From: Nitrospiraceae bacterium
GTDB taxonomy: Bacteria > Nitrospirota > Nitrospiria > Nitrospirales > Nitrospiraceae
NCBI GenBank assembly: GCA_005800255.1
Contig: SYGW01000149.1
Location: 1-8,978 of the forward strand
Direction of reading: 5' to 3'
Length of the DNA: 8,978 bases
Position 1 is the stretch's first letter, and the number at the start of each line of letters is the position of its first letter. The notes under the pieces are model-generated. The model did not search any database, was not told where the DNA came from, and saw only the letters and a list, made by a program, of their open reading frames with translations. Shown one piece after another: positions 4,940 through 8,978 of the stretch. The position numbers and the translations under genes are program-made.

Positions 4940-6850
4940 CTATTTGATCGCGACGGTCTTGACTTCTTTGTGGGTGGTGTGCCTCTGGATGGCTTTCTCG
5001 ATGCCGTCCTGTACGAGCGTGGTCATGCCTTCTTCCATGGCGACCCGGAGCAGGTCTTCGGTCTTGGCTTTCGCCTGCACGAGCTGTTTCATCCGATCTG
5101 TTCCGAGCAGCAACTCATGTAAGGCGACCCGGCCCTTGAATCCGCTGTTGTTGCACGTTCCGCACCCCTTGCCGGAAGAGAGTTTGAAGTTGTCGTCATA
5201 GGGGATTTGAAGGTTCTTCTCCCACCACTCCTCCCCGTAACTGGCGACTAGCTCGTCATACTCCTCCTGGCTCGGGTGGTACTCCTCCTGGCACTGTTTG
5301 CATATCCGTCGGCAGAGCCGCTGGGCCAGGACGCCCAGCATGGCGTCCGCGAAACTGAAGGGGTCGCACCCCATGTCTAGGAGCCTGGTGAGGGTCTCGA
5401 CCGCGCTGTTGGTGTGCAGGGTGCTCAGCACTAGGTGGCCCGTGAGCGAAGCCTCGATGCCCGTGTCGGCGGTCTCCTTGTCCCGCATCTCGCCGACCAT
5501 GATCACGTCCGGATCGGCGCGGAGAAAAGCCCGCATCGCTACCGCGAAGGTGAAGCCGATCTTGGGCTGGACCTGCACTTGCCGGAGGCCATCCTGCGTG
5601 ATTTCCACCGGGTCCTCGGCGGTCCAGATTTTTGTGTCCGGTTTGTTGATGGAGCCCAGCACGGAATGGAGGGTGGTGGTTTTGCCGGAGCCGGTCGAGC
5701 CCACGCAGAGGATGATGCCGTAGGGTTTTTCGGCGATGGCCGTGAGTGAGCGGAGGTTGCGTTCCGAGAAGCCCATTTTGTCGAGGGGGAGGGGCTCGCT
5801 GGCCGCCAGGATGCGCAGGACGATATCTTCGTTGCCCGACCCGGCGGTGGGGATGGTGGCGACGCGCAGCTCGATTTCCTTGTTTTCGCCGAGGCGGAAC
5901 TTGATTTTGCCGTCCTGGGGCTTGCGCCGCTCGGCGATGTCCAGGTTGGCCATGATCTTGAGGCGGGAGACGATGGCCCGGCGGTAGCTGGCCGGGAGCT
6001 CCATGTACTCGACGCAGTTGCCGTCTATGCGAAAGCGCACGAGCGTGTCCTTTTTTCCGCCGCGCGGTTCGATGTGGATGTCGGAGGCATTCATCTGGTA
6101 TCCGTCGGAGATGATTTTGTAGGCCAGGCGGACGATGGCATTGTCGTTCGCGGTGACGAGCTGGGCGGCCCCGTCCTCCTGCGGTTGGTCCCCGCCGACG
6201 CTGACCAGTTCGCCGATGATGTCCTGCACGCTCTGGGCGGCCAGAGCGTCTCCGGCAGCCGACTTGATGAACTGGAGGATGTCCCGGCGCAGACAGACGT
6301 CAAAGCGGAGACTCTGTCCAGGGAACTGCCGTTTGATCTCCTGAATCTTGTCCAGATCGTTGGGGTCGTCGATCAGGATCTCCACCTCGTTCTTGTCCTT
6401 TTTGAGCGGAGTCCAGAATCGTGTTTTCAGAACCTCAACGTTTCTCACCGCCTTCATCAATTCAAGATCGACGAGCGTGCGCTCGTCGTAGGCCACGTAG
6501 GGGCATTTGTAGAAATGACTCAGGGATTTGCCGATCTCCTTCTTCGGAATTTTGTATTTGTCGATCAGAAGCGTTTCGATATCCTTGTCCTTTGGCCCCT
6601 TCCGCGTCTCCGCGATCGCGTGATCCAGTTCAATCTGGGTGATTTTCCCGTTCGACACCAAGAGGTCGAACTTGGTCCGGGTCTTCTTAGCCGGCTTTTT
6701 GAGGTTGGCAAGGGCGATACTCAGACTCTTCGCGATCTCGGCGAGCGACTCCTCGTCTTTTGCGGTGAAGCGGTCTCCGCCCTTCTTGTTGCGGAGTTGA
6801 ATGACACCCATAAGAAATTTGTTGTCGGCGATGATCGGGCAGGTGATCAC
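4940..6850 (-). CDS. PilB/GspE-family assembly ATPase, major part (split from its GAF N-terminus)
   Basis: This is the large downstream portion of a type IV pilus or type II secretion hexameric ATPase, which powers pilin or pseudopilin assembly at the inner membrane. Numbering is from the GTG at 6850. Residues 1-52 are the second half of a GAF domain (GVIQLRNKKGG at 15-25). About 62-200 resemble the MshEN/T2SSE N-terminal domain. The ATPase core has SDIHIEPR at 256-263, Walker A GSTGSGKT at 384-391, Asp box AEDPVE at 411-416, Walker B DPDVIMVGEMRD at 446-457 and His box GHLVLSTLHT at 471-480. A zinc tetracysteine is formed by C517, C520, C563 and C566. All catalytic motifs are present, so the enzyme looks functional. 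The GTG start has no ribosome binding site and lies inside the GAF domain. The natural protein is therefore probably the fusion with the frame at 6847-7254, about 771 residues. No pilC, pilT or pilin gene lies nearby. Confidence 0.9.
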   Translation of the reverse strand: MITCPIIADNKFLMGVIQLRNKKGGDRFTAKDEESLAEIAKSLSIALANLKKPAKKTRTKFDLLVSNGKITQIELDHAIAETRKGPKDKDIETLLIDKYKIPKKEIGKSLSHFYKCPYVAYDERTLVDLELMKAVRNVEVLKTRFWTPLKKDKNEVEILIDDPNDLDKIQEIKRQFPGQSLRFDVCLRRDILQFIKSAAGDALAAQSVQDIIGELVSVGGDQPQEDGAAQLVTANDNAIVRLAYKIISDGYQMNASDIHIEPRGGKKDTLVRFRIDGNCVEYMELPASYRRAIVSRLKIMANLDIAERRKPQDGKIKFRLGENKEIELRVATIPTAGSGNEDIVLRILAASEPLPLDKMGFSERNLRSLTAIAEKPYGIILCVGSTGSGKTTTLHSVLGSINKPDTKIWTAEDPVEITQDGLRQVQVQPKIGFTFAVAMRAFLRADPDVIMVGEMRDKETADTGIEASLTGHLVLSTLHTNSAVETLTRLLDMGCDPFSFADAMLGVLAQRLCRRICKQCQEEYHPSQEEYDELVASYGEEWWEKNLQIPYDDNFKLSSGKGCGTCNNSGFKGRVALHELLLGTDRMKQLVQAKAKTEDLLRVAMEEGMTTLVQDGIEKAIQRHTTHKEVKTVAIK

Positions 6851-6879
6851 CTGATTCGTGTGAGAGCTGATTTTTTGTC
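6840..6879 (-). other. Frameshift site in the GAF-PilB gene: A6 run, GTGA overlap and palindrome
   Basis: On the - strand the upstream frame reads GAC AAA AAA TCA (from 6879) and stops at TGA (6849-6847). Slipping back one base after the two AAA codons gives ATC AGC TCT CAC ACG AAT CAG GTG, which enters the ATPase frame and restores a continuous GAF domain (WDKK-ISSHTNQ-VITCPII). The GTG at 6850 and the TGA at 6849 overlap as GTGA. Both are covered by the perfect 14-base palindrome CAGGTGATCACCTG (6840-6853), which can fold as a 5-pair stem with a GATC loop. The slip sequence C-AAA-AAA lacks the classical X before XXYYYZ and has no strong upstream ribosome-binding stimulator, so loss of one A from a former A7 is the simplest explanation. 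Confidence 0.75.
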
Positions 6880-7254
6880 CCAGGAGCGGTTGAAGGTCAG
6901 CGAGGGGTGAATCGCGGTGAGTTCGGCTTGGTCATAGGCGTCCGTGATGGTGACAGGGGTGAGGAACTTGGCCGTGAATCCGGCTAGGCTCTGCTCGTTG
7001 ATCGGAACGCGGATTTCCTCGACGGTGCCGAGCCTCAGGGCCTTGGAATAGAGTTCTTTCTTGTCGAGGTCCGCGGCATAGATGGTAATGCCTTCGGCGT
7101 CAAAGATGCGGAGGATGTCTTTTGGGAGGTCGAGAAGTATGTGGTCGATGTTTTGGGCCGCGTGGATCTGATGGGTGACGTGCTTGACTTGCTCTGCGTA
7201 GGCGACCTTCTGCGGGAGTTCCGGCAGATTGTCAGACGGAGCGTTGGACTCCAT
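6847..7254 (-). CDS. N-terminal GAF half of the split PilB/GspE-family ATPase
   Basis: As it stands this encodes 135 residues, ending TRIR-stop at 6847-6849. The ATG at 7254 has GGAG (complement of 7262-7265) 7 bases upstream and a predicted promoter further back. Residues 20-128 form the first part of a GAF domain: helix QIHAAQNIDHILLDLPKDIL, the strand EGITIYAAD, VPINEQSLAGFTA and PSLTFNRSWDKK. The remaining GAF strands (VITCPII then GVIQLRNKKGG) are in the -1 frame, starting after the A6 run at 6871-6876. Only the first 128 residues belong to the original protein; the last seven are out of frame. GAF domains bind small ligands such as cyclic nucleotides or form dimers, so a regulatory role for the ATPase is inferred. 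Alone, this half should not fold as a complete GAF domain. The cause may be mutation, sequence error or programmed frameshifting. Confidence 0.8.
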   Translation of the reverse strand: MESNAPSDNLPELPQKVAYAEQVKHVTHQIHAAQNIDHILLDLPKDILRIFDAEGITIYAADLDKKELYSKALRLGTVEEIRVPINEQSLAGFTAKFLTPVTITDAYDQAELTAIHPSLTFNRSWDKKSALTRIR

Positions 7255-7322
7255 CGCGCTGCTCCATGCGGAAATGGTCAGCCTGCGGATGCGGTCCGGG
7301 AGAGGATTCCCTGCGAGCTGTC

Positions 7323-7352
7323 AATGTAGCATTGAAAATTAAACGTAATCAA
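7323..7352 (-). promoter_or_regulatory. Predicted extended -10 promoter for the GAF-PilB gene
   Basis: Reading the - strand, TTGATT (complement of 7347-7352) is followed after 18 bases by TACATT (complement of 7323-7328), with TG placed one base before it (TGCTACATT), an extended -10. The patch is AT-rich between GC-rich genes. The start would be near 7316, about 60 nt before the ATG at 7254. This lets the ATPase gene be transcribed independently of proS. Confidence 0.55.
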
Positions 7353-7413
7353 TTGTTTCTCGATGCGCGTGGGCGGTGGAATGGGAAATGCTCGGATCGG
7401 CGTTTTCACGCAG

Positions 7414-7442
7414 AAAAAAACCGGAGACACGAGTCGCCGGTT
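7414..7442 (-). terminator. Rho-independent terminator of proS
   Basis: On the - strand AACCGG (7442-7437) pairs with CCGGTT (7424-7419). After one mismatch, GAC pairs with GTC around a TCGT loop, and seven T residues follow (7420-7414). The stem begins at the last base of the proS stop codon, so proS ends directly in its terminator. Confidence 0.85.
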
Positions 7443-8978
7443 CAGGCGCCTGCCACAGGCTGCTCATCGCCGAGCAGTGCCTTGAGCCTAAGCGGCACTT
7501 CAGTCGGAGGCAGCTTGGTGACGGCCCCGGTTCGTCTGGTCTTCAGCTCGACTTGGCCCTGGGCCAACCCCTTCTCGCCGATCACGAGATGAAACGGCGC
7601 GCCGATCAGGTCCGCGTCGTTGAACTTCACCCCGGCCCGTTCATCCCGATCGTCCCACAGCACCTCGATGCCGGCCTGGCCGAGCTGGTCGTACAGGGCC
7701 TTGGCCTGTTCCTGCACTGCGGCCGATTGGCTGAGGGGCAGCAGATGGACGTGGAACGGGGCGATGGGGACGGGCCAGATGATGCCCTTAGCGTCGTGAT
7801 TCTGTTCGACGGAAGCGGCGGCCGTGCGGCTGACGCCGATGCCGTAACAGCCCATGACGGCCAGGCGCTCCTGGCCCTGGGGGTCCAGAAATGCCGTCCC
7901 CATGGCCTGGCTGTATTTGGTGCCCAGCATGAAGACGTGGCCCACTTCGATTCCCTTGGCGACCTTCAGCCGTCCATCGCCTCGTGGAGAGGTGTCTCCT
8001 GCCAGGGCGTTGCGCAAGTCCGCGACCTGGGCGATTGTAAAATCCCGCTCCTGATTGGCATCGACGTAGTGGTGATCCGATTCGTTCCCTCCCACGACGA
8101 CGTTCTTCATGGCGGCGACGGCTTGGTCGGCTAGGATGCGGACGCGCTTCAAGTCGATCGGACCGGCGAAGCCGACAGGGGCGCCGGTGGTCTTGGCAAC
8201 GGTGTCCGGATCGGCCAATTCCAGGTCGGTGACGCCGAGCAGCTTTTTCAGCTTGACCTCGTTGGCCTCGTGGTCGCCCCGAATCAGCACGGCGACGATT
8301 TCCTTGGGGGTCTTGTACAGAAGCGTTTTAACGAGCTGTTGCGGAGTCACCTTCAGAAATGCGCACACTTCCGCGACCGTCCGCGCCCCGGGGGTCGCCA
8401 CCTTGCGCAAAGGACGGAGGGCTTCCATAGTGGCCTCGGCCGGCGGCGGCACCTCGGCCCGCTCCACATTGGCCGCATACGTGCCTCCGTCCGCATAGAC
8501 GATCGTTTCCTCGCCGGTCTCTGCCAGGACCATGAACTCATGCGAGGAACTGCCGCCGATCAAACCCGTATCCGCTTCCACGGCCCGGAAGGTCAGGCCG
8601 CAACGAGTAAAGATGCACTGGTAGGCGTTGTACATCTTCTGATAGCTGAGCTTGGCCCCCTCTTCGTCCTTGTCGAAGCTGTAGGCGTCCTTCATGATGA
8701 ATTCGCGGCCGCGCATGAGCCCGAAGCGGGGTCGGATTTCGTCCCGGAATTTCGTCTGGATCTGGTAGCAGTTCAACGGCAGTTGCCGGTAGGACCGGAC
8801 TTCGCGCCGGATCAAATCCGTGATGACCTCTTCATGAGTGGGGCCGAGGCAGAAGTCCCGCTCGTGCCGGTCCTTGAACCGGAAGAGTTCCTTCCCGTAG
8901 AAGTCCCAGCGGCCCGTCTCGCGCCAGAGCTCGGCCGGCGAGGCGATGGGCATGAGCAGCTCCTGGGCGCCGGCCCGG
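7442..8978 (-). CDS. proS: Prolyl-tRNA synthetase, 5' end outside the window (partial)
   Basis: This class II synthetase charges tRNA-Pro with proline in the cytoplasm. The frame runs off the window edge: codons before the internal ATG at 8953 read RAGAQELL, which is normal ProRS sequence. About 60 N-terminal residues including the start are therefore missing from a usual length near 570. Counted from the ATG at 8953, the class II core has CLGPTHEEV (35-43), motif 2 in [16 protein letters not shown] (70-85), [15 protein letters not shown] (135-149) and motif 3 [10 protein letters not shown] (368-377). Between them, at about 183-318, lies the YbaK-like insertion domain ([34 protein letters not shown]), which in bacterial-type ProRS hydrolyses Ala-tRNA-Pro. 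The anticodon-binding domain follows at 398-500. All expected parts are intact. It ends directly in a terminator, upstream of the separately promoted GAF-PilB gene. Confidence 0.97.
   Translation of the reverse strand, partial: RAGAQELLMPIASPAELWRETGRWDFYGKELFRFKDRHERDFCLGPTHEEVITDLIRREVRSYRQLPLNCYQIQTKFRDEIRPRFGLMRGREFIMKDAYSFDKDEEGAKLSYQKMYNAYQCIFTRCGLTFRAVEADTGLIGGSSSHEFMVLAETGEETIVYADGGTYAANVERAEVPPPAEATMEALRPLRKVATPGARTVAEVCAFLKVTPQQLVKTLLYKTPKEIVAVLIRGDHEANEVKLKKLLGVTDLELADPDTVAKTTGAPVGFAGPIDLKRVRILADQAVAAMKNVVVGGNESDHHYVDANQERDFTIAQVADLRNALAGDTSPRGDGRLKVAKGIEVGHVFMLGTKYSQAMGTAFLDPQGQERLAVMGCYGIGVSRTAAASVEQNHDAKGIIWPVPIAPFHVHLLPLSQSAAVQEQAKALYDQLGQAGIEVLWDDRDERAGVKFNDADLIGAPFHLVIGEKGLAQGQVELKTRRTGAVTKLPPTEVPLRLKALLGDEQPVAGA

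Noticed and set aside
7323..7352. A perfect TTGACA on the - strand just after the predicted -10 (about 7320-7325)
   Set aside because: No acceptable -10 lies 16-18 bases downstream of it, while the extended -10 TGCTACATT with an upstream TTGATT does form a promoter.

Overview
The window looks like a chromosomal segment of a GC-rich Gram-negative bacterium. Lipoprotein and Sec signals imply an outer membrane, and the gene styles (a GAF-headed PilB/GspE ATPase, a CsgG-type lipoprotein, an SSS symporter) resemble Nitrospira and relatives in Nitrospirota. That placement is inference from recognition; only the rRNA could settle it.

Layout. Bases 1-468 are the end of an rRNA operon on the + strand: the 3' end of 23S rRNA, a short spacer without tRNA that carries AT-rich TGAAT/ATTCA repeats, a complete 5S rRNA, and a strong terminator. 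A gene-free but hairpin-rich stretch (469-836) leads to a promoter and a compact + strand operon: a 43-residue exported peptide missed by simple long-ORF calling, a 125-residue exported protein, and a 13-helix sodium:solute symporter (1376-2806). A good sigma70-like promoter at 2860-2888 precedes a 112-residue hypothetical protein with a roughly 180-nt leader. Next comes the wreck of a small conserved protein (about 3465-3735), whose reading frame changes at least twice. A third promoter drives a CsgG-family lipoprotein with a FlgT-C-like tail (3938-4861).

The right half is on the - strand. proS (prolyl-tRNA synthetase, 5' end outside the window) ends in a terminator at about 7414-7442. A separate extended -10 promoter follows and drives a type IV pilus/type II secretion ATPase gene of the PilB/GspE family. 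That gene is split in this sequence. Its first 128 codons, half of a GAF domain, lie in one frame, and the other half of the GAF domain plus the whole ATPase lie in the -1 frame. The switch falls at an A6 run. A perfect 14-nt palindrome and a GTGA stop/start overlap sit just downstream. Restoring the frame gives an intact protein of about 771 residues.

The genes do not form one pathway. Translation (rRNA, proS), envelope and surface functions (CsgG lipoprotein, PilB-like ATPase) and solute uptake (symporter plus small exported proteins) lie side by side. The observations most worth checking are the GAF-PilB frameshift, the two small exported proteins with the symporter, the decayed small gene, and a Cys at a normally hydroxyl Na+ site in the symporter. 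I see no CRISPR array, transposase, integrase, tRNA or defence system here.
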